A DNA stretch of 22,232 bases from Patescibacteria group bacterium UBA6263 (GCA_002441085.1 DJVF01000030.1:1-22232); one strand, 5' to 3'; counted from the stretch's first letter, positions 7,833-16,901 are shown. Notes: generated from the letters alone by a model not told the origin. Numbers and translations: made by a program.

Positions 7833-8987
7833 TTAAGTTTGGTTCAATAAATTATTTTTCCATTTTTCTAGCATGTTGTGTAGGTAGATTATATTATGAA
7901 AACTGAGCAATGTTCATCCCAACATTTCTTTTTCTCTAGCTAGATGCTGTAAGTAGGCTTTGGAATAATTACGACAAACAAAACATGGACAGGTATCTGT
8001 AAGAGGAGTAAAATCAGATTTGTATTTGGCGTTGGTTATTTTGATATCTCAATGATCACTAAAAGCTAGTCAATGTCTACCATATCTAGTAGCTAACACA
8101 CAATCAAACATGTCAAATCCGTGTTCTATAGCATGAGAAAGATCTGCTGGTGTACCGACTCACATGAGATATCTTGGTTTGTCGTTTGGTAGTTTAGATC
8201 ATGTAAACTGGACTACTTCACGTATTAGTTCTTTGGATTCTCAGACGCTTACTCATCATACAGCTATACCATCTCGTGCATATTGACTTAGATAATCTAT
8301 AGATTGTTGTCTTAGATCCAAATGAGTCCCTCATTGTACTATAGGAAACAATACTCAGCGAACTTGGTCATATTTTGTTTCAAGATGATCAAAAGCTCTT
8401 TTGGCTCGACGATGTGTCATATGCATTTGTTTTTCTATAGTTTTTTTATTGCAGTCTGTTGGTGAACATACATCCAAAACCATCATAATATCGCTTCAGA
8501 AATTGCATTGTGTGTCTACTACATTTTCTGGTGTAAAAAAATGTTTGGATCCATCATATGGAGAATTGAATTTGACTCAATCTTCTGTGAGTTTGACTTT
8601 GATTTGATGTCAATTTTTTTCTTTGGGCGATTGATAATCGCCCCTACTAGACTTATTTAATCATAAGCTAAATACTTGGAATCATCAGCTATCTGTGAGT
8701 ATCAATCAATTTCGATTTTCAAATTTATGTAATCATCCAGCATCTTTTATCAATTGGTCTCATGGACGTAGATATAGGTGGAAAGTATTGGCTAATATCA
8801 AATTTATGATTGGTAAATCTCAGATATATTTGGGATCTTGGAGCATATCCAAAATCAATCATTTTATAGTAGCTTTGGTTCATACTGGCATAAAGATTGG
8901 AGTCTGTATTTTGATTCAGTTCAAATTGATTTCACCAACTCTTGCATTTCATATTTGTTTGAGTATTTTAAATTTTAGCTTGTTCAA
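7833..8987 (-). CDS. tgt: tRNA-guanine (queuine) transglycosylase
   Basis: A 384-residue enzyme that exchanges the wobble guanine of GUN-anticodon tRNAs for preQ1, the first tRNA step of queuosine formation. Visible motifs are the N-terminal PIFMPVGT, NTFHLYLRPG, the substrate-binding DSGGFQ (D99) and the nucleophile D295 in MFDCVLATR. The zinc ligands are C333, C335 and C338 (CPCFVC), plus the His in SFHN. No ATG fits the family N-terminus; TTG at 8987 gives the expected length. Between FSLG and VKLTEDGVKF it carries about 20 extra residues, encoded by a palindromic repeat (8625-8647), that E. coli Tgt lacks. The start also abuts an AT-rich repeat. UGA glycines are frequent (DSGG, RPG, AGG). 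It is divergent from the AMMECR1-like gene. Confidence 0.93.
8625..8647. repeat. Palindromic repeat inside tgt, read in frame
   Basis: GGGCGATT (8625-8632), GAT spacer, AATCGCCC (8636-8643), then CTAC. It forms an 8-bp perfect hairpin with a 3-base loop and encodes part of SRGDYQSPK in Tgt, at a loop that is short in E. coli Tgt. Confidence 0.7.
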
Positions 8988-9025
8988 AATTAACGAATTA
9001 AAAATTAAAAGATTAAGACACTGTT

Positions 9026-9034
9026 TGCTATAAT
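9026..9034 (+). promoter_or_regulatory. Extended -10 promoter of the AMMECR1-like gene
   Basis: TGCTATAAT (TG-N-TATAAT) with no good -35, giving a leader of about 25 nt to ATG 9066. The same 11 bp, TTGCTATAATA, lies upstream of rsmA. The 78-bp divergent gap must also contain the tgt promoter (a TTGTTT...TATATT pair on - is possible). Confidence 0.6.
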
Positions 9035-9065
9035 ATAATTTTATTTACAGTTTAAACAATTAAAA

Positions 9066-9509
9066 ATGATAGAAAAAATTAAATCAGAATTATTTAAAAA
9101 GTATAAAAATGATGATATAAAGTGAATATTTTTTTCGCTTTTTGACAAAAAAAATAATTTATTGTTTTCAAATGGTGTTTTGGAAACTGATAAGACTATG
9201 GATAAGCTCATAGATACTCTATATCATGGATTGATGGATAAAATCACTTGAGTAAAAAATGTTGTAATTGATATCGTCTTGAATTATCAACAAGAAAAAG
9301 ATTTAAAAAAAATTTTGTCTTATTCTCCCAAAGATTATTGATTTTTTTTGATATCTATAGACTGATCTCAAACTGGTGTTTTGTTGCCAGATACAAAATG
9401 AGTCTCAGATATCAAACAAGCTTTGTCTTATATCAAACAAAAAAATTGAATTTCTGGTAATGTAGAAATATATACATTCAATACCGATAGAATAGTAGTC
9501 AGTCTGTAA
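9066..9509 (+). CDS. AMMECR1-domain-like protein (divergent)
   Basis: 147 residues. The order of segments resembles AMMECR1 proteins: an opening strand GIFFSLFD, a helical middle, a strand VVIDIVLNY, then GFFLISIDGSQTGVLLP. The last resembles the family's GLIVxxxGxxGLLLPQ. The end, GNVEIYTFNTDR, resembles the family's closing VEIYRFxAE. The family hallmark RGC (LRGCIG) near the N-terminus is absent. AMMECR1 proteins are of uncertain function (linked to AmmeMemoRadiSam enzymes and RNA-related roles), so none is assigned here. Its UAA ends 7 bp from the stop codon of the convergent gene. UGA glycines occur at conserved positions (DDIKG, DYGFF). The CDS is firm; the family is a remote match. Confidence 0.6.
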
Positions 9510-9516
9510 GATATGT

Positions 9517-11040
9517 TTATTCAAATATAAAATTTATTCTAGATTTTAATTGAGGTAGAGTATTGTATCGAGGTGGTCTAATTTTGATATTTACTCAAGC
9601 TATTTCAGGATATTGTAATATGATTTTTTGGGCATCTTGTTTGTTTTTGGATGTGATTTGATTTTTGATATTTTCTAGTATTCAGTTTGTATCTTTGATA
9701 AAATCATATCATTGAATTATGTTGATTTTGGTAGGTATGATGAGCATATCTCACTCCTGTTTTATATCACTAAAAAATACTAGACTATTTTTGTCTATTG
9801 TGATTAGTTTGGATTTTTCTGAAGGTCTTTGTTTCAAGTATTCGCTAAATCATTTATCTAAGTCACTTCGCAATATATAATAAAAATTGATATTACTGAT
9901 GATATGTCATTGTACGCTAGGAGATTCTTCTCAAACTTTATTTTTTATAAATATTTCTTTGGTATTGTGAGACATTGTATCTATAAAAGATATCAATATT
10001 CATTCTTTTATTTCAAAATTTTGAGAAACGATATCTTTTTTGTTTCTAACTATATATTCTGATAGTTTTCAAGATAGTATTTCTATATCTTTGAGAGTGA
10101 TAGTTCATGAAGAGCTCAAATATCATCAAGTAACATTTTGTGTGACGTCTGCATATATATCTTTCAAAAATAAACTCTGATTTAAATTTTTTATATACAA
10201 TCTAGTTCATACTGGTATATTTCATCTAGATCACATAAATACTCAATCTTCACCTTTTTCCATTGCTGTTATTTTGACTGTAGTTTCTCAGTATTGTCAT
10301 TGAGTAGCTGCTGGCAATTCTGTCCATGTCGTAGTCTGAAATAAACGTCAATCATCAGTGACTAATCTAGTGTTTGGTACAAATGAATATTTTTTATCTG
10401 TTGTATTGATTATTTTCACTTGTCATTTTGATGGATTCTGTAAATATTTGATATTTGAGGTACTCATTGATAATTCATATTTGTATTGTATAGATCATGA
10501 ATACATAGGGATACTAAGAAATCTAGAGTCTTGTAAAGTTTGTGGATCTATATCGTTATAGTAACGGAAATTGTATATTATACTTTCTGATTGTTGAGCT
10601 GCTCTGAGTACTATATTTCAGCTTGGTAGAATTAGACTATATAATATATAAAAGATTGATAATACAAAAATTACTTCAAAAGAAAATACTACATAAAATA
10701 TGTAGTTTTTTTTGTTATATGCTAATAGATGAAATTTTTTGAAACTGAAAAAAAATAAATATAAGACATTTAATATTCTTAATAATTTTTTTTCTTCTTG
10801 ATGAATTATTTTTAATCCTAAATTTTGGAAAAAATATTTGGATCTATCGTTTTTGGTTATAAAATATGCTTCGATTTTTTTTTCTTCAAGTAATTCCTTT
10901 AGTTGTTTACCTCGTCGTTCATTATCAAAGAAAGAATGCTCTGGATCTATATATATATTGATTTCTTTATTGGTTTGTATTTTTTCTATAGTTTTGAATA
11001 TTTTGTATAAGCTATCGCTTTTTTGAAAAAAAATTTTCAT
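9517..11040 (-). CDS. Membrane-anchored protein with baseplate-J-like C-terminal region
   Basis: 507 residues. The N-terminal part (about 1-105) looks like a small alpha/beta domain (NIYIDPEHSFF, KIEAYFITKND). One strong membrane helix follows at about 113-137, then a beta-rich extracytoplasmic region. The segment around residues 268-278, GSRGNIPVGTR, with flanking TRLVTDDGRLFQ resembles the G-N-I-x-A-G-T strand-turn of baseplate J/gp47-like proteins. From memory, CPR genomes often carry large proteins of this build. UGA glycines are dense and fall in exactly these turns. It is the last gene of a minus-strand run with rny and the Lgt-like gene, 64 bp after the latter. A role in envelope or surface-structure assembly is possible but unproven. 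Confidence 0.65.
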
Positions 11041-11104
11041 GGAAACAAATTGTTAAAACTTTTAAATATTTGATTTTGTTTTAATAAATTAAGACTTAGG
11101 TTTT

Positions 11105-11887
11105 TTAAATTTGTTCTTTTTTTCGTTTTTGTTGTGTATATAGCAACATCATGATAGCTATAAATGATATATATTGTTTGATATCAAATATAATTCAGTA
11201 AGTTGAAATGGTTCAGTATTTGGGGTAGTTTTGGTAATTTACTATTATGATGTTTATAAGCAATATGAGTATGATAAATCAAATAATTCATAGTCAAAAT
11301 TTTTTGATACTTCTCCTAATTATTCATATTATTAGCACTGATATAAATGCTCATATAGATATAAATAATCATACAGGAAAAACTCAATTGAACTTATTTA
11401 ATTCACTTTCTATATTTAATGGTTTGATACATATCAAACTATTACATGGTTTGCCAATAAAATTGTCTCATAGCAAAAGAAATATTCCCATTGGTATGAT
11501 ACTCAATCATATGGAATAAAAAAATATATCTATCCATATTTTTTTATTTTCATTTCTTTTTATTTTTTTGAAAAATATATTTAATGAAATTATAGCTCAT
11601 AATATAACTCAAGTTAGATGAAATTTGTAACCGTATGGGCTCAAAATTGTTAGAATATCATTTCGTGTTTTGGGTAAAAATGAATTAGTAAGTGCAAAAT
11701 CTGCATAACTTCACATCAAATATATTATAATGATGAATATTGGTAACCAATAAAAAAACTTCCAAAAATCTTGATGATATTTTTTTATTAGATAATAAGC
11801 TATTATAAAAAAAACTATAAATCATATTACAATACCAAATCCAGTCATATAGATTTTTGATCACCGTATGGTGATATAAGGAAACAT
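11105..11887 (-). CDS. Divergent Lgt-like polytopic membrane protein
   Basis: 260 residues with about seven hydrophobic segments. The N-terminus (FPYITIRGSKIYMTGFGIVIGF) matches the pattern of prolipoprotein diacylglyceryl transferases (Lgt), and the last helix (FDIKQYISFIAI) matches the family's LTMGQWLSLPMI. The centre has LGDNFIGKP where Lgt has RxGNFxNxE, so the catalytic Arg and the Glu seem lost. The C-terminal RFxxExxR is replaced by NIIIVNY. It may be an inactive or repurposed paralogue. I chose ATG 11887 over ATG 11848 because it restores the Lgt N-terminus. It follows rny by 36 bp on the same strand. The membrane topology is certain; Lgt kinship is probable; lipoprotein-modifying activity is doubtful. 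Confidence 0.55.
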
Positions 11888-11923
11888 TTAATCTAATTAA
11901 TATCTAAAATCGACAATATTTTT

Positions 11924-13426
11924 CTATCTCAAATACTCAATAATTTTTGTTTCTCTTATTCAGGTTACTCTAATTATACCTGGATAATCTAATTGTTCTT
12001 CAATCTTTAATCAAATAGTTTTTAATAATTTTTCTACTTGTACATCAGATATTTCTTTGGGATTTACATATACCATAATTTCTCTTCATGCTTGCATGAT
12101 GTGAACTTTGTCTATTCAAGGTATTTCGTAAATCAACTTTTCTAATTCTCACATTTTTTCTATAAATAGATCTTTGGTGTTGAATCTTGCTCAAGGTCTA
12201 GATGCAGACATAGCATCAGCAGTTGCTATGATTCGTGATATTGAATCAATCATAGGTACGTCGAAATGATGTGATTCTGCTGCATTTATAATGATGGGAT
12301 CCATTCCAAATTTTCTTAGAAATTCTCATCATATTTTGGAATGAGATTGTCATCCAGAAGTCATCACCTTACCTATATCGTGTAGTAATCATGCTTTTTT
12401 AGCCATTACTGGATCTAACCCCAACTCTGTAGCTATAGCTTCTGCTATTTTAGCAACTTCTATACTATGTGATCGTAAATTTTGACCATAACTGTATCTT
12501 AGATAAAATTGTCATATAGTTTTGACTATTTCTGGTTTCATCATTGTAAGATTGAGCATACTTAGAGCTTCTTTTCATTTTTCTGTCAACATAGCGTCCA
12601 ATTCTTCTAGCACTTGATTGTAAATTTTTTCTATGTAAAATGGATTTATTCTTCCATCTTTGACTAGTAGCTCTAATGCTCTTTTGGCTATAAATCTTTT
12701 TTCACTATCAAATGATGATAATCTGACAACCAATGGAGTGTCATCTATAATTAGTTCTACTCATGTGATTTTTTCAAAATAACTAATATTTCTTCATTCT
12801 CTTCATATCAATTTTCATTTGAAATCTTCATTTGGCAAGTCTACCAACTGTGTTGTAAACTCTGTGACACTATCGGCAGCTATTCTTGGTAATGTTTGTG
12901 ATATGATTTGTGCAGCCTCTTTTTCAGATTCTTCTTTTTTGATTATTTTAAATTTTTCTATGAATTCTGATATTTCTTTTTGATTGATTTCTTCAATATT
13001 TTTGAATAGATGTTCTTTTGCTTTGTCTATTGTAAATCATGCAATCTCTGATAATTTTTGATTTTGTTCTTTGACTATATCTTCTGCTTCTTTTTGTTTG
13101 TCTATTATTTTCTTTTTTTCTTCTTCCAATCTTTCAATTTTTTGATCCATTTTTTCTTCTCTAGCTAATAATCTATTTTGAATTTCTTCCATTTTTGCTA
13201 ATCTTTGATCTTCAATTTTTTGTGCTTTTTCTTCTGCTTGTTCTAAGGTTTTTTGAGCTTTTTTCTTTGCTTCTTCTAGCATTTCTTCTTCAATTTCTTT
13301 TATTTTGCCCATTTTTTCTTTAAATTTTATTGCTTTTTCGGTAAGTGTTTTTTTGTATCAAAAAAATCATAATAATGCGCCTACTCATACGGCTAGGACA
13401 TAACCGATTATTACCATGGTATTCAT
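11924..13426 (-). CDS. rny: Ribonuclease Y
   Basis: A 500-residue membrane-tethered endoribonuclease that starts bulk mRNA decay. An N-terminal membrane helix (about residues 4-22) is followed by a long charged coiled coil (about 25-125). A KH domain with KLIGREGRNIS lies near residue 207, and an HD phosphohydrolase domain with LLHDIGK lies near residue 349. The C-terminus, VTGIRETKIIEYL, is typical of the family. All domains are in the usual order and length. The GREG glycines are UGA-encoded; under the standard code only the coiled coil remains as an open frame. Start ATG 13426 is preferred, with a second in-frame ATG three codons later. It leads a minus-strand run with the Lgt-like and baseplate-J-like genes, with a small gene 119 bp upstream. 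Confidence 0.95.
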
Positions 13427-13545
13427 ATTTTGTAAGGTTTATTTTTATAAAATATCAAAAAATTGTTTTTGCGAGTGAATTTATATGATTTGTAAATTTA
13501 AATTCAATGGAAAAATTGTTTAATAGAACATTTATTCAAAATTTT

Positions 13546-13788
13546 TTAATATCACAAATCTGGTCTATGTACTTTTCTGAGCCTGGTATTATAATCTTTG
13601 AATGGATTGTTTTGATCTTTGAAATCTTGTCGGTTTTTTAATGCTTCTGATAGTGTCTGTGATGTGGTTTTTTTTAAATCTTCAAAAATAGTTCAATTTT
13701 TAGGTATTATTTTTGAAGCATTTGTCATTTCTTGTGGAGTATATAGATTCTCTACGGAATATAGATTTGAACTTTGATTATTCCCCAT
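13546..13788 (-). CDS. Small hypothetical protein upstream of rny
   Basis: 80 residues, hydrophilic, rich in Asn, Lys and Gln, with no membrane segment or recognisable motif. Evidence for a real gene: an ATG start (MGNNQSSN), a TTGACATTTAT block at the right distance upstream, an intact frame with two UGA-Gly codons (KNGT, DLGY) to a UAA stop, and same-strand position before rny. The C-terminal half is basic (RLRKVHR). It could be a small structural or RNA-binding protein; no function is assigned. The next gene, rny, begins 119 bp later, so co-transcription is plausible. Confidence 0.55.
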
Positions 13789-13807
13789 TCTAAAAATTTA
13801 ATTATAA

Positions 13808-13850
13808 ATTAAAGTATAGTTATAATATATATTTAGATATAAATGTCAAC
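13808..13850 (-). promoter_or_regulatory. Promoter of the 13546-13788 gene
   Basis: On -, TTGACA at 13844-13849 within GTTGACATTTAT, with an AT-rich -10 (TTATAA/TATAAC) 18-19 bp downstream. It is divergent from the rsmA promoter 40 bp away. Confidence 0.6.
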
Positions 13851-13887
13851 TTATTTGTTGTGTTGAACTTATTCACAAAATAAGTAT

Positions 13888-13896
13888 TGCTATAAT
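13888..13896 (+). promoter_or_regulatory. Extended -10 promoter of rsmA
   Basis: TGCTATAAT with no clear -35. It predicts a leader of only about 14 nt before ATG 13917. The 11-bp block TTGCTATAATA matches the one before the AMMECR1-like gene. Confidence 0.6.
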
Positions 13897-13916
13897 ACTT
13901 TTTTATAAATATTTTT

Positions 13917-14726
13917 ATGATGTGAACATATTTGGGACAAAATTTTCTTAGTGATTCCAAAGTCAGACATTATATCGCTGACAAGATTGCTAATTTATAC
14001 AAAAAATCAAATTGTAATGTTTTGATAGAAATTGGACCATGAAAATGAGCTATTACAAGATTGATAGATCAGATTTCTAATAATTTTTTTGTGATTGAAA
14101 AAGATGAACAATTAATGAAGAATTTAGAATTCAGAATGCAAAATTGAGAATTAAAACTTAAACAAGTTATATGACTTGATGTGCTTGAGGTAGATGTACA
14201 AAAAATATTGAAAGAAAAAAAATTAAAATCTCAAAAAACTTTGATAGTTTGAAATTTACCATATTATATTACATCTCCTATATTGAGAAAATTTTTTGCC
14301 GATTGAAATCCAAAGTTTCCTTGATGAATATTTATGCTGCAAGATGAAGTAGGTCAAAAAATCAAATCTGATGCTAAAAAAAAATCGTATCTTCGATGGC
14401 TTTTGAATTATTGATATGATGTGACTTATTTAAAAATGGTTCCTGCAAAAGCATTTAGTCCTGCGCCAAAGGTAAAAAGTTGTCTAGTAAAATTAGAAAT
14501 TAGAAGTGTGAAGTGTGAAATTGAATGGAAAAAGTTAATTGAGTTTTTGGAGTTGTATTCCGGGTTTAGTAGAAAGACTTTGGGGGCAATTGAAAAGATA
14601 ATTGCAAAAAAATTGAAAAATACTTCGTGAAAAAAGATTGTAGAAAATTATTTTGAAATACCGGAGAATTTGAAGAAAAAGAGATTAGAGGAACTGAGTT
14701 GGGAAGATTTAGGAAAAATATTATAA
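13917..14726 (+). CDS. rsmA: 16S rRNA dimethyladenosine transferase
   Basis: 269 residues. Methylates two adjacent adenosines in the helix 45 loop of 16S rRNA late in 30S assembly, using S-adenosylmethionine. It begins with the family's GQNFLSD after the first residues. The SAM-binding motif I is IEIGPGKGAIT (I39 to about 49), the catalytic NLPY is at residues 113-116, and the C-terminal PAKAFSPAPKVKS is characteristic of KsgA. Two of the three glycines in GPGKG are UGA. Two adjacent ATGs (13917 and 13920) could both serve. Two short internal stretches (about 14126-14160 and 14490-14525) are made of AGAATTCAGAAT- and AGAAGTGTGAAG-like low-complexity sequence and look repeat-derived. There is no neighbour operon on +; a multi-hairpin repeat follows the stop by 30 bp. 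Confidence 0.94.
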
Positions 14727-14756
14727 GTTATAATAAGAATAATAAGAAAAAAATTT

Positions 14757-14857
14757 TATGGGGCTATTCTTTCCCCATACCCCTTGACATACTTTTTGAC
14801 ATTGCTTCAAAAAGTATGCAAAAAAATCTAGAAAAATCAGTCGACGCGTGATTTTTC
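14757..14857 (+). repeat. Multi-hairpin dispersed repeat, copy 2
   Basis: Downstream of rsmA. ATGGGG/CCCCAT hairpin (14758-14778), then the TTG(A)CATACTTTTTGA / TCAAAAAGTATGCAA hairpin with one bulged A, then GAAAAATCA (14831-14839) / TGATTTTTC (14849-14857). Compared with copy 1, two positions on each arm of hairpin 2 have changed so that pairing is kept: A-T became C-G, and C-G became A-T. Confidence 0.75.
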
Positions 14858-14908
14858 GAACTTGCTAATATTATAATATCTGTAGTGATGAAAAAATAAA
14901 TATTGCTA

Positions 14909-15481
14909 TTAGCTATTAAGTTCTTTGTCTAGGACTGCTTTTACTCTTTCAACATTTTCTTGTATAGTTGCTCAATCTGTGATTATGATATGCTCACAAA
15001 GGCCTCTTGCTAATTCTCTTTCCATTTTTGCGCTTTCTAATCTATTTTTAAGTTCTTCTTTGCTTATAAGAGATCTTCATGTTATTCTTTTGATCATTAT
15101 ATCATCTGGTATATCAAAAAATAATGATGTGAATTTTCAATCTATTTTATGCTCGTCTACAATTTTCTTTAATCATTTCATATCTGTTTCTTTGATTGGA
15201 CTTTTATTTTGATTTAATATATCTAGTAATTCTTGGAATTTAGTACCATATAATCATCAATGATGATTTTGTTCATATTCCAAAAATTCTCAATTTTGTA
15301 TCATTTGTTTAAAAAGTTCTTCCGATATGAAATTGTATCTTTTTCAGTTTACTTCTCATGGTCTCATAGGTCTGGTAACATAAGATTGAACTAGAGTAAT
15401 ATTTTCTTGTTTGAGAATTTCGTCTATAATTACTCATTTGCCAGATCAAGATACTCATAATATAAATACTATTTTGGACAT
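14909..15481 (-). CDS. gmk: Guanylate kinase-like protein
   Basis: 190 residues. Predicted to phosphorylate GMP to GDP with ATP. The P-loop GVSGSGKG is at residues 9-16 (three of its four glycines UGA). The GMP-binding region SYVTRPMRPGEVNGKRYNF and the EFLEY...YGT segment follow in the family's order, and a lid with RITGRSL precedes a C-terminal helix pair. Length is slightly below the usual 200 or so. The Ser/Thr normally near the P-loop end (GKS/GKGT) reads GKGV, a minor deviation. ATG at 15481 is the only suitable start. It stands alone on -, facing the rsmA repeat. A guanylate-kinase domain in another context cannot be fully excluded, but Gmk fits best. Confidence 0.85.
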
Positions 15482-15581
15482 AGGGAACGTTAAAACGTAA
15501 AAGCTTAGCAATATAACAGAGTTAATGAGTTTTTATTGAAATTAGAATTTTATTCAATATCTTAATTAATTTAATTTACTA

Positions 15582-15609
15582 TTGATTTATTGTGGTAAAT
15601 ATATATAAG
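15582..15609 (+). promoter_or_regulatory. Candidate promoter for the 15612-15752 RNA
   Basis: TTGATT (15582-15587), a 16-bp spacer and TATAAG (15604-15609). No protein gene follows on +, which supports a short RNA transcript. Confidence 0.4.
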
Positions 15610-15611
15610 TA

Positions 15612-15752
15612 GTGTGTTAAAGATATTGTCTAGGGGTACAGTGATTTTGTTTCCCGCTATTATTCAGCTTTGTTCATATTTTATTTAGCGGTTTTTTGCT
15701 CTTACCACCTAGATTTTTTGGCTGAGGATGTTTCTTTTCCTCAGCTTTTTTT
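15612..15752 (+). ncRNA. Candidate structured small RNA, about 140 nt
   Basis: No ORF is visible, but the segment has a possible promoter, two nested stems and an intrinsic terminator. Stem P1 pairs CTAGGGGTA (15630-15638) with TACCACCTAG (15703-15712), nine pairs with one bulged A. Inside, P2 pairs CCGCTA (15654-15659) with TAGCGG (15686-15691). Between them are unpaired U-rich strands of about 15 and 11 nt. The arrangement (closing stem, open bubble, inner hairpin) loosely recalls 6S RNA, but it is much shorter and I see no family signature; SRP RNA motifs are absent. The 5' end is inferred. The T-run overlaps the stop codon of the convergent WecA-like gene. Confidence 0.45.
15721..15752 (+). 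terminator. Intrinsic terminator of the candidate small RNA
   Basis: GCTGAGGA (15721-15728), a 9-base loop, TCCTCAGC (15738-15745), then seven T (15746-15752). On - the stem is followed by no T-run, so it acts for + transcription only. Confidence 0.85.
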
Positions 15753-16830
15753 ATTTATTTAAATTTAATCAACAGGGAAGTTTTTTGATTATAAATAAAT
15801 AATAATTGATTCCAAAAAACAAAAATGCCATAATCAAAAATATTATTACTTTGTTTAATCTATCTGTTCATTGTATCAGCATCAATATCATCATAATAAA
15901 AGATCGTATCCAGACTGATGCTCTAGCCTCTTTTCTATTTCGTCATAGTCATAGTAGTCTATGGTGTAGATGTGTATAATCTCCTTTGAGGGGATTTTTT
16001 TTGATTATAAATATTCTATAAAATCATACCCATACAGCATCAAATATCACAAGAGATAGAGCTACCAATAGCGTTCAAATCTTAGCTCATCAGACAACAG
16101 ATAAATATGCTATACTAAATCCAAAAAACATTATCCCAATATCTCTGAGTAGTCACAATGGTTTGTATTCTATAAAAGTGGAGACTAGACTAATTGTAAA
16201 CAATATGAATGCTAAATTTTGAGTCATAATTAATACTTCCAGACTATCTCATTTGAATACAGTATAATGTACTAGCACAATAAATTTGATAAGTAAAAAT
16301 ATTGTGAGAAAGCCAATTGCGGAGACTCAGCTAGCTTGTGCGTATATTCAGTCAAATCGATTGATAGCATTGATACATAGAATTGATCGAGCTACAAAAA
16401 AGATTACAAAAAATGATTGTGGAATTATTCGTTTTCGTGTTCAAATTAAAAGTTCTTGTCCGATGCCAATTCATCAGATATATACTGCTAATATTCATCA
16501 TAAGATATGAATCAAAAGCCTGATTATAGGATTTATTTTGAATTTAATTTTTCAGATATAACTAAGCTCCTCAAGTGTCTCTAATATAATTATTGGCAAA
16601 CTTCATGCCAAAAGTCATCGAATGATATTATTTTGAAAGTATTGTGGGAATAGAATCAATACAATAGCAAAAAATCCAATATAGACAAATATTCATAGTA
16701 TTGTCGGAACTGGTTTTCTGGTATTTTTGAGATCATTTCATGGCTTGTCTAGGATTTTGAATTTGGAAAATATTAGTAGTCACACTGACATTATTACTAT
16801 GCTTAGAACTATAGCTAAGATGTAATTCAT
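15751..16830 (-). CDS. WecA/MraY-family undecaprenyl-phosphate phosphosugar transferase
   Basis: 359 residues and about ten membrane helices. Transfers a sugar-1-phosphate from a UDP-sugar to undecaprenyl phosphate, starting an envelope glycan. Family motifs in order: DKPGND...RKPVPT in the first cytoplasmic loop, SYIG after helix 3, NAINRFDG (the NxxNxxDG catalytic motif), RDIGIMFFGF (counterpart of GDAGSMFLGF) and the C-terminal HLHHRLL. The HLHHRL motif favours the WecA/TagO/WbpL side over MraY. In the GDAG motif the first Gly is Arg, while the Asp is kept. About 23 of its 31 glycines are UGA, the highest share I counted. ATG at 16830 has no Shine-Dalgarno. It stands alone on -; its stop overlaps the terminator of the convergent small RNA. 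Confidence 0.88.
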
Positions 16831-16901
16831 AAGTAAAATTTTAAATTTTAAATGTTGATTAAGATATAAGATAAAAGGTAAAAGTTTCAAGATAAAATAC
16901 T

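Noticed and set aside
8695..9033. Open frame of 112 codons on + across the tgt 5' end
   Set aside because: Shadow of tgt; covers the divergent promoter region and encodes nothing recognisable.
11247..11519. Open frame of 90 codons on +
   Set aside because: Antisense to the Lgt-like gene; hydrophobicity is the mirror of its membrane helices.
11848..11887. Later ATG (11848) as the start of the Lgt-like gene
   Set aside because: The upstream in-frame ATG at 11887 adds the FPYITIRGSKIY segment typical of Lgt N-termini.
15612..15752. SRP RNA or canonical 6S RNA
   Set aside because: No GGAA/AGCAG SRP core; too short and too lightly paired for canonical 6S. Kept only as an unclassified candidate RNA.
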